Positions 9,601-16,872 are shown, counted from the first letter of the stretch. The stretch: 41,094 nt of DNA from a bacterium (GCA_030619885.1 JAUXAN010000021.1:1-41094); one strand, 5' to 3'. Program-made: numbers and translations. Notes: generated from the sequence alone by a model not told the origin.

Positions 9601-10718
9601 TGGCGGATACTTCGATAATGAAATTATATCCCATTATTATCTGGTCTACTGGGTACAGTTTTCCTCCTTTGAACTCGAGTGAGCAAGATGCACTGGCATG
9701 GTGGCTTGATAGAGGAGGCAAATTATTCATCACCGGACAGGATATTGGATGGGCACTTGTTGCGGATAATCAGGGGCCTGCGTTTTATCATGATTACCTT
9801 CATGCAGATTATATATCGGATGATACAAAAATTGATACACTTACAGGTATTCTCGACGACCCGATCAGTGATGGGATTGGACTTAAGATTTCCGGTGGCG
9901 ACGGTGCGAACAATCAAGACTACCCAAGTGAGATAGACACCTTAAACGGCTCTTCACATGTATTTCAGTATGTAGGTGATGGCTATGGGGCTGTGAAATA
10001 CGAAGGTGCGTATAGGGTTGTCTATTTTGCCTTCGGGTTTGAAGCGATAAATAATTTTGCAACACGCAAGCAGGTATTAAGTAACATATTACTATGGTTC
10101 GGTGTGCCGGTAGTGAGATATGTGAATGTAGTACCCCAATATGTGGAGCCGGAGAGTAGTGTGACTATTTATACGAGGGTAGCAGATGACGATTCAATTA
10201 CACAGTGTTTTGTAGAAATTGAAAGCCCAAATGAAACAGTTATCGATACAGTTTACCTTTATGACGATGGTATGCATAATGATAGTCTTGCAAACGATTT
10301 AGTTTTTGCAAATACCTGGGTGACAGAAGCAACCCCAAAAGATTATTGGGTTGATTTGCATGTGTGCGATACCGAAGGTTACTGGGTAGATATGGACAAT
10401 GCTACATGGTTCTCAACTAAACCGCCGCCGGTGATAAATCTTGAGCCGACTATACCAGATAGGTTCGTAATGAAATCAATTTATCCAAATCCTGCTCACA
10501 AAATATTGAATATAGAATATGGGGTACTAGATGATCAACAGGTGAGAATTATAATTTATGATCTGGCTGGACGTAAGGTGGGTGTTGTAACTGATAAACT
10601 CCATCGTGCTGGGCATTACAAAATTAAACTTCAACTCAATCTTACATCTGGAATATACTTTGCGAAAGTCGAGTTAAATGGCGAGAAGTTCATCCGTAAG
10701 TTTGTTGTGGTCAAGTAA
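6639..10718 (+). CDS. Secreted gingipain-like C25 cysteine protease with type IX secretion sorting domain
   Basis: A 1359-residue exported protein. Start 6639 is chosen over the upstream in-frame ATG at 6597 because AAGGAGGT lies 4 bases before it and a signal peptide (RRELFFLSTLFFLVFS) follows at once. A propeptide-like region leads into the peptidase C25 domain (about residues 225-590). The probable catalytic His is in FVGHGNEYG (about residue 453) and the Cys in SIGCMLGAL (about 489). Then come an Ig-like region, two similar modules beginning YLIDDDM and YTLDDDN, each with an acidic stretch and a GETIEL motif, a further domain, and a C-terminal SIYPNPAHKILN...FIRKFVVVK sorting domain of about 77 residues. 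Such domains send proteins across the outer membrane by the Por/type IX system, which is not encoded here. The substrate is unknown. Confidence 0.9.
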   Translation: MRRELFFLSTLFFLVFSISAGEIEKTVSFSKVDLHFSEEKGYDVVKLKGCMYTHEVGAPLLPCKGISVLIPPGAEVVLVEAIDYNREEIPGEYNIYPTQPPQPISYKVESKFVPPDPKIYQSNSEYPGKLVEIANTGAIGGYRIANILVYPIRYIPGEKRLVLYTNIRFKIVYKEGISIYAPRVKKVLTEERVSRLVINPEDINIFAPIETNGGFSPLLSPDTIDYVTITSSEFDTVFQRLVNWKTKKGVPSKVVILDSIYADYTGVDNPERIRNFIKDANLTWGTIYFLLAGQCDFENGQEVVPRRDVYYILKDGNQNDTIPSDLYYSDLDGDWNADGDNVWGESTDSVDLYSDVFVGRAPCYTLLQAQTFVNKVLTYEKNPDVNYQKKLFLPAGILWSDYQGDTITQNLIADMAPGDWQKAKLYERLGNLTREAAVCSMNVGFALGHFVGHGNEYGIYYGPGAYLNSTDADTLSNMPKIGIYNSIGCMLGALDYVSGGDCFAERLVNNPDGGVLASIMNTRYGWGMPPNMGPSDFIDACFFHEIFREDNYKLGMVHAYAKDGAIPYVTWSSVWAWCIYELNLWGDPELPIWTDMPDTFEVVHDDSVPIGATSFSINVTSGGAPVENAYVCLYKPSEVYSREYTDVGGNAVISMTAPTSIGTLYVTVTKHNYIPKESYALVISPSGPYLVYQSYLIDDDMLDASWGDNDSLVDAGETIELPIFIKNVGVDTAKGVQGILHTADTFVVIIDSTDYFGDVLPDSVVSCTSAFVFQVDINCPNNHNILFTLVMQDTFDSFWTNHFIVPVPAPTLKFVSYTLDDDNIGQSNGNSDGYAGPGETIELSIKLKNRGAIDADSVVAKLYTYDTYINITDSIKEFGDIPKDSMRSSLSSYVFEVDSACPKDHIVTFYLDIWDSVAVTKDWVDSFDIKIWYPAQFMLVAKDPSCKDYFTSTLDSLGYTYDVYEWMALPEWADKFNLPDSIGEVTVMADTSIMKLYPIIIWSTGYSFPPLNSSEQDALAWWLDRGGKLFITGQDIGWALVADNQGPAFYHDYLHADYISDDTKIDTLTGILDDPISDGIGLKISGGDGANNQDYPSEIDTLNGSSHVFQYVGDGYGAVKYEGAYRVVYFAFGFEAINNFATRKQVLSNILLWFGVPVVRYVNVVPQYVEPESSVTIYTRVADDDSITQCFVEIESPNETVIDTVYLYDDGMHNDSLANDLVFANTWVTEATPKDYWVDLHVCDTEGYWVDMDNATWFSTKPPPVINLEPTIPDRFVMKSIYPNPAHKILNIEYGVLDDQQVRIIIYDLAGRKVGVVTDKLHRAGHYKIKLQLNLTSGIYFAKVELNGEKFIRKFVVVK

Positions 10719-10794
10719 GGAGAAATTCCATCAATGAGCAGAAATCATTTTGACTTGTTAATTGATAATTACTAATTTTAATTTGGTTCCCCCT

Positions 10795-10852
10795 TTCTCC
10801 TGTGTTTTAGTCTGTGTTAATCTGTGCAATCCGTGGCTCTTTTTTCTTGACA
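10795..10852. repeat. Dispersed intergenic repeat, second copy, ending in a -35 box
   Basis: CTCCTGTGTTTTAGTCTGTG followed by TTAATCTGTGCAATCCGTGG and CTCTTTTTTCTTGACA. It shares its last 19 bases exactly with 2751-2769 and its upstream part approximately with 2695-2728. Confidence 0.7.
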
Positions 10853-10874
10853 CTTTGGAAGATTTTTCTATTTT
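10847..10874 (+). promoter_or_regulatory. Putative promoter of the beta-barrel protein gene
   Basis: A perfect -35 box TTGACA at 10847-10852, a 16-base spacer, and TATTTT at 10869-10874. GGAGG at 10888-10892 then precedes ATG 10898. The -35 box sits at the end of the dispersed repeat. Confidence 0.65.
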
Positions 10875-10897
10875 GATAGGAAAATACGGAGGTCTTT

Positions 10898-11638
10898 ATG
10901 ATTAGAGTATCAGTCTTATTCGTGATATTGCCTGTCTCTATTTTTGCAATAGAACCCATAGAACTCATAGACTGTCCTACGACAGGACTTTTGGAGAGTG
11001 GGGGATATGAGATAAGTATTAGGATGCAGCCCAACGGTGGTCTCCTTGCAGGACTCTCCATAGGGTTTCTCAATCGAATGCTCTTCGGCTTTTATTATGG
11101 AGGGACCGATATCATAGGAAGGGGAATGCCTGAAACCAACCCTCAGGTCGGATTTAAAGCAAGAGTGAGACTTTTAGATGAAGATGCATACACCCCGGCA
11201 TTTGCTGTCGGATTCAATTCGCAAGGATACGAAGAATATGACGAGGGAGAAGAACGGTATCGTATAAAATCGAAAGGTTTTTATGGTGTCGTTGGCAAAA
11301 ATTACAGTATCCTGGGAAGACTGGGGCTCTATGGTGGAATAAACTACTCCCTCGAACGCAAAGATGAAGATAATTTGACTATCTTCGTGGGGGTGGATAA
11401 GACGATAAATCCTGAACTTGTATTGTCAGGGGATTTTGACTTTGCCTTAAACGATGATAAAAAGGACGGGAAATTTGGTGAAGGCAATGGTTATCTGAAT
11501 TTAGGAATTAAATGGATATTTGCCGAAAGGTTATCATTAGAATTTGATTTTAAAAATTTAACGGGAAACGGTGTAGATGATAATGGTAATGGTAAGGTAA
11601 GCAGGATTTTTAAAATTTGCTTTGTGGATTATCTGTAA
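10898..11638 (+). CDS. Probable outer-membrane beta-barrel protein, function unknown
   Basis: A 246-residue protein with an N-terminal signal peptide (IRVSVLFVILPVSIFA) and GGAGG 5 bases before the ATG. The rest alternates polar and hydrophobic or aromatic residues in beta-strand-like blocks (GLLAGLSIGFL, GFYGVVGK, LGLYGGINYSL, GNGYLNLGIKWIF) with turns rich in Asp and Gly, as in small porin-like or YjbH-like barrels. It has its own promoter and no partner gene. The barrel call is inferred from sequence pattern, not from a recognised motif. Confidence 0.65.
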   Translation: MIRVSVLFVILPVSIFAIEPIELIDCPTTGLLESGGYEISIRMQPNGGLLAGLSIGFLNRMLFGFYYGGTDIIGRGMPETNPQVGFKARVRLLDEDAYTPAFAVGFNSQGYEEYDEGEERYRIKSKGFYGVVGKNYSILGRLGLYGGINYSLERKDEDNLTIFVGVDKTINPELVLSGDFDFALNDDKKDGKFGEGNGYLNLGIKWIFAERLSLEFDFKNLTGNGVDDNGNGKVSRIFKICFVDYL

Positions 11639-11675
11639 GCCACGGATTTCACGGATTACTAATCTGTGGAATTGT
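11639..11675. repeat. Dispersed CACGGATT-type repeat
   Basis: CCACGGATTTCACGGATTAC followed by TAATCTGTGG, the same word family as ATCCGTG / ATCTGTG at 10811-10835 and at 11924-11942. The two stretches at 11639 and 11924 bracket the GxxExxY remnant. Confidence 0.55.
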
Positions 11676-11685
11676 TTGTTACTAA

Positions 11686-11925
11686 AAGCACAATGAAAGC
11701 AGGCAATTTGAAACTAATTTACGAGGAACTTATAAAATAATAGGTATAGCAATGAAGATTCATAGAGAGTTAGGTCTGATCAACCATCTTAAAGCAACGG
11801 GGATTAGAGTAAGACTCGTAATAAATTTTGGTAGGAGCAGTTTGGAATGGAAAAAGCCCGCAGGATCTGTATGGACTGATATATTGAAAAATTGCGCTGA
11901 TTCCGAAATGATTATACAGAAATAA
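11686..11925 (+). pseudogene. Collapsed GxxExxY-family protein remnant
   Basis: The open frame reads TYKIIGIAMKIHRELG and then jumps within a few residues to KATGIRVRLVINFGRSSLEW. In GxxExxY proteins (PD-(D/E)XK-like, usually about 125 residues) these are the first and last conserved segments. The middle, with the GxxExxY motif and the nuclease-like core, is missing without a break in frame. A 57-codon ORF from ATG 11752 remains, with no SD. It is the only content of the gap between the beta-barrel gene and rplY apart from short repeats. The family match is from memory of conserved segments. Confidence 0.7.
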
Positions 11926-12027
11926 TCCGTGTAATCTGTGGCTGCGACGTGAGCTCTGCCGAACGGCTTGGAATAGCTTGAAGTTTTAGATGTGGTTAAT
12001 TGAATATTTATCAGTAAGGAGGTATGG

Positions 12028-12675
12028 ATGTTAGAAGTAAAAATAAAAACAAACAAGAGAACAAAAGTTGGTAAACAACAGGTGAACTATTTGAGAAAAA
12101 ATGGACTCATCCCTGCCATCCTGTATGGACATGGGGAAGAAACTATAAATATTAGTATCCCTGAAAAAGAGTTTTGCCATCTGTTACAAAAAGAGAAAGG
12201 TGAGAATATAATAATAGGAATAGAACTACCCGGAGATAAGATAAAAAAGACCATTATTAAAGAGATACAGAGAAATCCGGTCACGAGCAGAATATTACAT
12301 GTAGACTTTCAGCATCTAATAATGACAGAAAAAGTCCATATGCAAGTTCCAATCATACTCACAGGAACCCCTGAAGGAATAAAGTCTGGGGGTGTCCTCG
12401 AACACCTTTTGAGAAAAATCAATGTAAGATGTTTACCAAAAGATATTCCTCCCCACATCGAAGTAGAAGTCTCAGAATTAAAATTAGGCGATTCCGTCCA
12501 CATCTCTGATTTGAGTGTCGAAAATGTAGAAATATTGGAAGAGCCTACCGAAACCATAACAACGATTCTCATACCCAAAATCGTGAAAGAAGAAGTGAAA
12601 GAAGAAGTAGTAGAAGAAGTAAAAGAAGAAGAGGAAAAGAAGGAGCCGGAGGTAGCAGAAGAGAAAGAAAAATGA
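12028..12675 (+). CDS. rplY: Large ribosomal subunit protein bL25 (CTC/TL5 form)
   Basis: Binds 5S rRNA in the large ribosomal subunit. The 215-residue protein has an N-terminal L25 domain (KVGKQQVNYLRKNGLIPAIL), a C-terminal TL5-type beta domain (VPIILTGTPEGIKSGGVLEH), then a Lys/Glu tail of about 35 residues (KEEVKEEVVEEVKEEEEKKE). AAGGAGGT ends 4 bases before ATG 12028. It overlaps pth by ATGA, a common partnership. The repetitive charged tail probably lacks fixed structure. Confidence 0.95.
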   Translation: MLEVKIKTNKRTKVGKQQVNYLRKNGLIPAILYGHGEETINISIPEKEFCHLLQKEKGENIIIGIELPGDKIKKTIIKEIQRNPVTSRILHVDFQHLIMTEKVHMQVPIILTGTPEGIKSGGVLEHLLRKINVRCLPKDIPPHIEVEVSELKLGDSVHISDLSVENVEILEEPTETITTILIPKIVKEEVKEEVVEEVKEEEEKKEPEVAEEKEK

Positions 12676-13247
12676 GAATCGTTTGTGGGCTGGGGAATCC
12701 GGGAAGAACTTGCCGGTTCACTCGACATAATGCAGGTTCTTTAGTCGTTGATGAATTGTGCAACTATTTTAACAGGAAACTAAAAGAGGGCAGAAGAAAT
12801 TATCTTTACACAGAGACAGAAGGACTGCTTCTCACCAAACCTACTCTTTTTATGAACGAAAGTGGGAGGGCAGTACTCGACCTCGTTACAGAATATGACA
12901 TATCCCCATCTGAACTTCTAATAATATGCGATGATATAAATCTTCCTTTCGGCAGACTGAGATTGAGAAAGAAGGGTGGAGATGGAGGTCATAAAGGACT
13001 CGGTTCTATAATTTACTACCTTGAAACTGAAGATTTTGCAAGGTTGAGGATTGGTATAGGCAAACCACCAGGCAACTACACCAGTTATGTTCTATCCGAA
13101 TTCACGCAAGAAGAAAAAGAGAGACTTCATTCAATAATAGGGGAAGCAAGAGATGGGGTGTTGGTCCTGTTTAGGGAAGGTATAGACAAGGCACAATCTG
13201 TTATAAATGTAAAAAATGGAAGTGGGGACGCAGATGAACCCCGTTAG
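12672..13247 (+). CDS. pth: Peptidyl-tRNA hydrolase
   Basis: Frees tRNA from peptidyl-tRNA dropped by stalled ribosomes. 191 residues, normal length. Visible are GLGNPG (residues 6-11) with catalytic His19 in RHNAG, FMNESG, CDDINLPFGRLRLRKKGG, and GGHKGLGSI. The start overlaps the rplY stop (ATGA). The last few residues (GDADEPR) and the stop codon are encoded by the dispersed GGACGCAGATGAAC repeat and the adjoining hairpin, so the natural C-terminus may have been altered by repeat insertion. The catalytic core is intact. Confidence 0.95.
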   Translation: MRIVCGLGNPGRTCRFTRHNAGSLVVDELCNYFNRKLKEGRRNYLYTETEGLLLTKPTLFMNESGRAVLDLVTEYDISPSELLIICDDINLPFGRLRLRKKGGDGGHKGLGSIIYYLETEDFARLRIGIGKPPGNYTSYVLSEFTQEEKERLHSIIGEARDGVLVLFREGIDKAQSVINVKNGSGDADEPR

Positions 13248-13350
13248 AGGCGTCGTCTCTAACGGGGCAGGGACACAAAGAAGAAAATACTTCTTTAATC
13301 TTGGTGACTTTGTGCCTTGATGGCAAAAATTATCTGCGTCCTATTAAAAA
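13225..13350. repeat. Composite dispersed repeat with an internal hairpin
   Basis: Starts GGGGACGCAGATGAAC and ends ATTATCTGCGTCCTATTAAA, giving GGACGCAGAT / ATCTGCGTCC inverted ends. The middle (ACACAAAG...ATACTTCTTTAA, CTTTGTGCCT, GGCAAAAATTATCTG) matches the copy at 23926-24091. At 13239-13267 it holds a perfect 11-bp stem, CCCCGTTAGAG / CTCTAACGGGG, with a 7-base loop, related to the hairpin at 21965-21993. No U-tract follows, so it is not a standard terminator. Confidence 0.8.
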
Positions 13351-13422
13351 TGGAGATGACGGGATTTGAACCCGTGACCCCCTGCTTGCAAAGCAGGTGC
13401 TCTCCCGCTGAGCTACATCCCC
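13351..13422 (-). tRNA. tRNA-Ala (anticodon TGC)
   Basis: The reverse strand folds as a full cloverleaf: acceptor GGGGATG / CATCTCC, D-arm GCTC...GAGC, anticodon stem CCTGC / GCAGG around TTTGCAA, and T-arm ACGGG-TTCAAAT-CCCGT, with discriminator A. CCA is not encoded. 72 bases. It begins one base after the stop codon of the preceding minus-strand protein gene. Confidence 0.95.
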
Positions 13423-13423
13423 A

Positions 13424-14536
13424 TTATTCAAAATCGTATTTTATACTCAAATGTGTAATAGGCATCCCTTCACTACCACCCACAAAATACGGACCCTTAA
13501 ATAAAAGGTCATTATTAAATTTCATGTCGAGATACAGATTATTTCCTATTCTTAATCCTAAACCAATCAAAAGAGAAAAGTCGGATTCGAAATGGGTTCT
13601 CTTTGAATCGTCAGAAATTTCAACTTTGGAAAAATCCTTCACACCGCCAAATCTTACTAAAAACCAGTCCCTTATCCTTGCTTCGAGTCCAATCATAGCA
13701 GGGAAAGAGAGATTCTTTTCTACATTTTTTATAAACTCGGTCCCGAAACTATTTTGGATGTATTCTACAAGTAATCCAAAAATAAGATCCAGTTCGTAAT
13801 AAAGAGGTATATCCCCCCCCAGACCGCCATATAGAAAGGTAGAGGTATTATCATAAGTTATGTCGGAAATCTTGTAACTGCCATCAATATTCTCAAATCC
13901 GAACACAGGAATGAACACAAATTCCCTTGACAGCAAGTAGTAAAGTCTTGCGTCCAGTCCGTAAGAAAACTTCCCTGTGCCTTCTATTTTTTTAAATGGG
14001 TCCTCCCCCAAGCCTTTATACATACCGAGTTCGGCTCCAATTTCGATAAAGTTTTCCCCATGGATTCTGTAGTTTAAGCCTCCTCTTGCAATCATAGCCG
14101 ATAGCGAAGAATTTATATTTTCATCCTTGTACCTATCGTATATATATGATACGAGCACTCCCCACGATATATCGTCTGACCGTTTTGCAAATAAAAAAGT
14201 GAATAGAGGATTTGGCTCACAGTAAGGGGTAACCGAGTCATACATTGTAGATATGGCTTCTGGTATTTCTATCTTATTAAAAGCAACGCCTAATACACCA
14301 AAATTTTTACCTATGGGTAAGGAAAGAAAAATCGAGTGGTTCTTAGATAGAGTATCTTCCAATTCACATATAATTTTATTTGGGTAGTTCAACAAAGATG
14401 ACGGATAGTCAAAGATATTTGATTCATCTATCAAAAAGAAGTGGTATCCACTGAGTGCATTAACCCTCCCATCGGTAGCGAGAACAAGATTGGTTGAAAT
14501 GAAAACCAATAAAATGGGAAATAGAAATCTATTCAT
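13424..14536 (-). CDS. Probable outer-membrane protein encoded between two rRNA-operon tRNAs
   Basis: A 370-residue protein with signal peptide NRFLFPILLVFISTNLVLA and a body of alternating beta-strand-like segments (NFGVLGVAFNKIEIPEA, FIEIGAELGMY, LLIGLGLRIGNNLYLDMKF) ending in an aromatic residue region (IKYDFE), as in outer-membrane barrels. No named family is recognised. AAGG directly precedes the ATG. No convincing promoter is seen in the 48 bases between tRNA-Ile and this gene, and its TAA stop is one base from tRNA-Ala. It may therefore be read from the rRNA promoter, which would be odd for a membrane protein. Confidence 0.8.
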   Translation of the reverse strand: MNRFLFPILLVFISTNLVLATDGRVNALSGYHFFLIDESNIFDYPSSLLNYPNKIICELEDTLSKNHSIFLSLPIGKNFGVLGVAFNKIEIPEAISTMYDSVTPYCEPNPLFTFLFAKRSDDISWGVLVSYIYDRYKDENINSSLSAMIARGGLNYRIHGENFIEIGAELGMYKGLGEDPFKKIEGTGKFSYGLDARLYYLLSREFVFIPVFGFENIDGSYKISDITYDNTSTFLYGGLGGDIPLYYELDLIFGLLVEYIQNSFGTEFIKNVEKNLSFPAMIGLEARIRDWFLVRFGGVKDFSKVEISDDSKRTHFESDFSLLIGLGLRIGNNLYLDMKFNNDLLFKGPYFVGGSEGMPITHLSIKYDFE

Positions 14537-14584
14537 CCTTAAATTGTCTCTATCGTCAAATAGGTAAGCAAAATTTTTGTTGCA

Positions 14585-14658
14585 TGGGCCTAATCCGATT
14601 CGAACGGATGACCTCCCGGTTATCAGCCGGACGCTCTAACCAACTGAGCTATAGGCCC
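14585..14658 (-). tRNA. tRNA-Ile (anticodon GAT)
   Basis: Reverse-strand cloverleaf: acceptor GGGCCTA / TAGGCCC, D-arm with AGTTGGTTA, anticodon arm CCGGCTGATAACCGG, and T-arm ATCCG-TTCGAAT-CGGAT, with discriminator A and no encoded CCA. It lies 43 bases downstream of the 16S 3' end, its usual place in a bacterial rRNA spacer. Confidence 0.96.
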
Positions 14659-14673
14659 TTTTAATAGAAGAAA

Positions 14674-14687
14674 AACGTGCACTACCC
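14674..14687. repeat. 16S processing stem, 3' arm
   Basis: AACGTGCACTACCC is the exact reverse complement of 16311-16324 on the other side of the 16S gene. Paired in the transcript they would form a 14-bp stem bringing both 16S ends together, the classical RNase III substrate. tRNA-Ile lies outside the stem. Confidence 0.85.
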
Positions 14688-14863
14688 TAATTTCTCCATA
14701 GAAAGGAGGTGATCCAGCCGCACGTTCCCGTACGGCTACCTTGTTATGACTTAGTCCCAGTCACCAATCCTACCTTCATCTCGACTAAAGTCCAGACTTT
14801 GGGTATTACCAGCTTCCATGACTTGACAGGCGGTGTGTACAAGGCCCGAGAACGTATTCACCA

Positions 14864-14896
<33 letters not shown>

Positions 14897-14897
14897 G

Positions 14898-14936
<39 letters not shown>

Positions 14937-15014
14937 GATAACTTTTAGGGATTGGCTCCACCTTGCGGTTTTGCAACCCGTTGTATTATCCATTGTAGGA
15001 CGTGTGTAGCCCTG

Positions 15015-15058
<44 letters not shown>

Positions 15059-15089
15059 ACATTATCTGCGGCAGTCCCATTAGAGTGCT

Positions 15090-15107
15090 CCCTTCGACAA
15101 GCTCAGG
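15090..15107. repeat. Dispersed palindromic repeat inside 16S helix 39
   Basis: CCCTTCGACAAGCTCAGG, within variable region V7. Near-identical intergenic forms are at 39369-39387 (CCCTTCGACAGACTCAGGG) and, as CCTGAGCGAAGCCGAAGG, at 23984-24001. In the rRNA it would form the tip of helix 39, flanked by a CTCC / GGAG stem. Confidence 0.8.
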
Positions 15108-15122
15108 AGTGGCAACTAATGG

Positions 15123-15188
<66 letters not shown>

Positions 15189-15295
15189 ACACCTATATTG
15201 GCTTCCCTTTCGGGCTCGTTCCCCTTTCGGTTCACTACTACCAACAATTCAAACCCAGGTAAGGTTCTTCGCGTTGCCTCGAATTAAACCACATC

Positions 15296-15338
<43 letters not shown>

Positions 15339-15431
15339 TCCTTGCGGACGTACTCCCCAGGCGGGACACTTAATGCGTTAGCTTCGGCACTCCATAAAAT
15401 TGGAACACCTAGTGTCCATCGTTTACAGCTG

Positions 15432-15465
<34 letters not shown>

Positions 15466-15704
15466 CAGCTTTCGGACCTCAGTGTCAGCAACGGTCCAGA
15501 AAGCCGCCTTCGCTACTGGCATTCCTCTCGATATCTACGCATTCCACCGCTCCACCGAGAGTTCCACTTTCCTCTCCCGTGCTCAATTCCGATAGTTTTG
15601 GATGCCGTTCCTCTGTTGAGCAGAGGGATTTCACATTCAACTTATCAGAACACCTACATCCCCTTTACGCCCAGTGATTCCGGACAACGCTTGCTCCCTC
15701 CGTT

Positions 15705-15735
<31 letters not shown>

Positions 15736-16156
15736 AGCTTCCTCTGAAAATACCGTCAGTCCTGAATATTATTCGTATTCAAAACCTTCGTCTTCTCTGA
15801 CAGGAGTTTACAACCCGAAGGCCTTCATCCTCCACGCGGCGTCACTGCGTCAGGCTTTCACCCATTGCGCAATTTTCTAGACTGCTGCCTCCCGTAGGAG
15901 TCTGGACCGTTTCTCAGTTCCAGTGTGGCCGATCACCCTCTCAGGCCGGCTACCCGTCTTTGCTTTGGTGAACCATTACCTCACCAACTGGCTGATAGGA
16001 CGCGAGCTCATCATTGAGCGATAGCTTGCAAGCAGAGGCCACCCTTTAATCTCAACAATCTCAGGTTGAGACATCATAGAGTATTAGCCCGCTTTTCAAC
16101 AGGTTGTTCTCTTCTCAATGGTAGATTACTCACGTGTTACTCACCCGTTCGCCACT

Positions 16157-16222
16157 AACATACAGATATCCGCCAATTTATCCGCAGAAATCTGCGAAGT
16201 CCATCAGCGTCAATCTGCACGT
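16157..16222. repeat. ATCTGCG-type dispersed repeat inside 16S helix 6
   Basis: These 66 bases replace the roughly 31 bases of E. coli helix 6. On the rRNA strand they contain GCAGATTGACGCTGATGG, CGCAGATTTCTGCGG and TGGCGGATATCTG, the words of the intergenic repeats at 23926-24091 and 39430-39450. The segment still folds: ACGTGCAGAT pairs with ATCTGTATGT (two G-U), GCTGAT with ATTGGC, and CGCAG with CTGCG at the tip. Confidence 0.75.
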
Positions 16223-16310
16223 CCGTTCGGCTTGCATGTCTAAGAAACGCCGCCAGCGTTAGTCCTGAGCCAGGATCAAACCCTTCGTAAAAAGAGTTTC
16301 TTTTACTTCT

Positions 16311-16324
16311 GGGTAGTGCACGTT
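16311..16324. repeat. 16S processing stem, 5' arm
   Basis: GGGTAGTGCACGTT, the exact reverse complement of 14674-14687; it lies about 20 bases upstream of the 16S 5' end. Confidence 0.85.
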
Positions 16325-16328
16325 AAAT

Positions 16329-16378
16329 TTTCAAAGAGCTCTTTTATAATAATATAATATATTCTTAAAACTTGTCAA
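16329..16378 (-). promoter_or_regulatory. rRNA promoter and boxA antitermination site
   Basis: On the minus strand: -35 TTGACA at 16378-16373, then an AT-rich -10 region (TATATT with a 16-base spacer or TATTAT with an 18-base spacer, about 16356-16349). AGCTCTTTGAAA at 16340-16329 resembles the rRNA boxA sequence bound by NusB/NusE. The processing stem and 16S follow directly. Confidence 0.75.
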
Positions 16379-16407
16379 GTAAAAAACACTAAATTTGCAA
16401 AAAAATA

Positions 16408-16872
16408 TTAAAAACTTTTCGCAATTGACAGTATCGTTTTCAACCTCTCATTTGTTTCTCTCAATCTGGATGAGAGTGTCTTTACAAACACCCATAAAAG
16501 TTTGTAAGCAAGTTCCTTATTTTTAAAGACCAGGTTGTTAAAATCCTCTTTGTCCATACGAAGGAGGGTAACATCGCCATTTGTAATTGCAGCCGCTGAT
16601 CGGGGGGCATCATCGATCAGTGCCATTTCACCAAAGTAGTCACCAGATTTCAACACGGCAAGTGCCTCTTCACCAACACCCGGTATCATTGTGCTTATCC
16701 TTACCTCACCTTTCAAAACCACATAGAGTGCATCACCTTTGTCTCCCTCTTTGAAAATCTGTTTCTCACCCGGTAGGACGATCTCTTTTGTTATAACAGC
16801 CACCTTTAATATCTCTGCATCTGTTAGTTTGCTGAAAAAGTAAACATTCTTCAGAAATTCTGTTTTTTTCAC
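16408..16872 (-). CDS. Cyclic-nucleotide-binding domain protein without DNA-binding domain
   Basis: A 154-residue protein that is essentially one cNMP-binding beta-roll (about residues 10-125) plus a C-terminal helix. The phosphate-binding cassette reads GEMALIDDAPRSAA, with the Gly-Glu and Arg that contact the cyclic phosphate. There is no helix-turn-helix, so it is not a CRP-type transcription factor; it may sense a nucleotide or bind a partner. Its start overlaps the stop of the LysM gene by 4 bases, so the two are coupled. The 16S promoter lies just beyond its stop. Confidence 0.9.
   Translation of the reverse strand: MKKTEFLKNVYFFSKLTDAEILKVAVITKEIVLPGEKQIFKEGDKGDALYVVLKGEVRISTMIPGVGEEALAVLKSGDYFGEMALIDDAPRSAAAITNGDVTLLRMDKEDFNNLVFKNKELAYKLLWVFVKTLSSRLRETNERLKTILSIAKSF

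Noticed and set aside
12309-12763. Minus-strand ORFs rich in Ser or Leu opposite rplY
   Set aside because: They are mirror images of the Lys/Glu-rich rplY tail with no start signals.
13239-13267. Intrinsic terminator after pth
   Set aside because: The stem is strong but no U-tract follows on either strand, and the same hairpin recurs far from a gene end at 21965.
13317-13799. Plus-strand ORF of 160 codons
   Set aside because: It crosses tRNA-Ala and is antisense to the barrel-type protein gene; the peptide start is the reverse of the tRNA.
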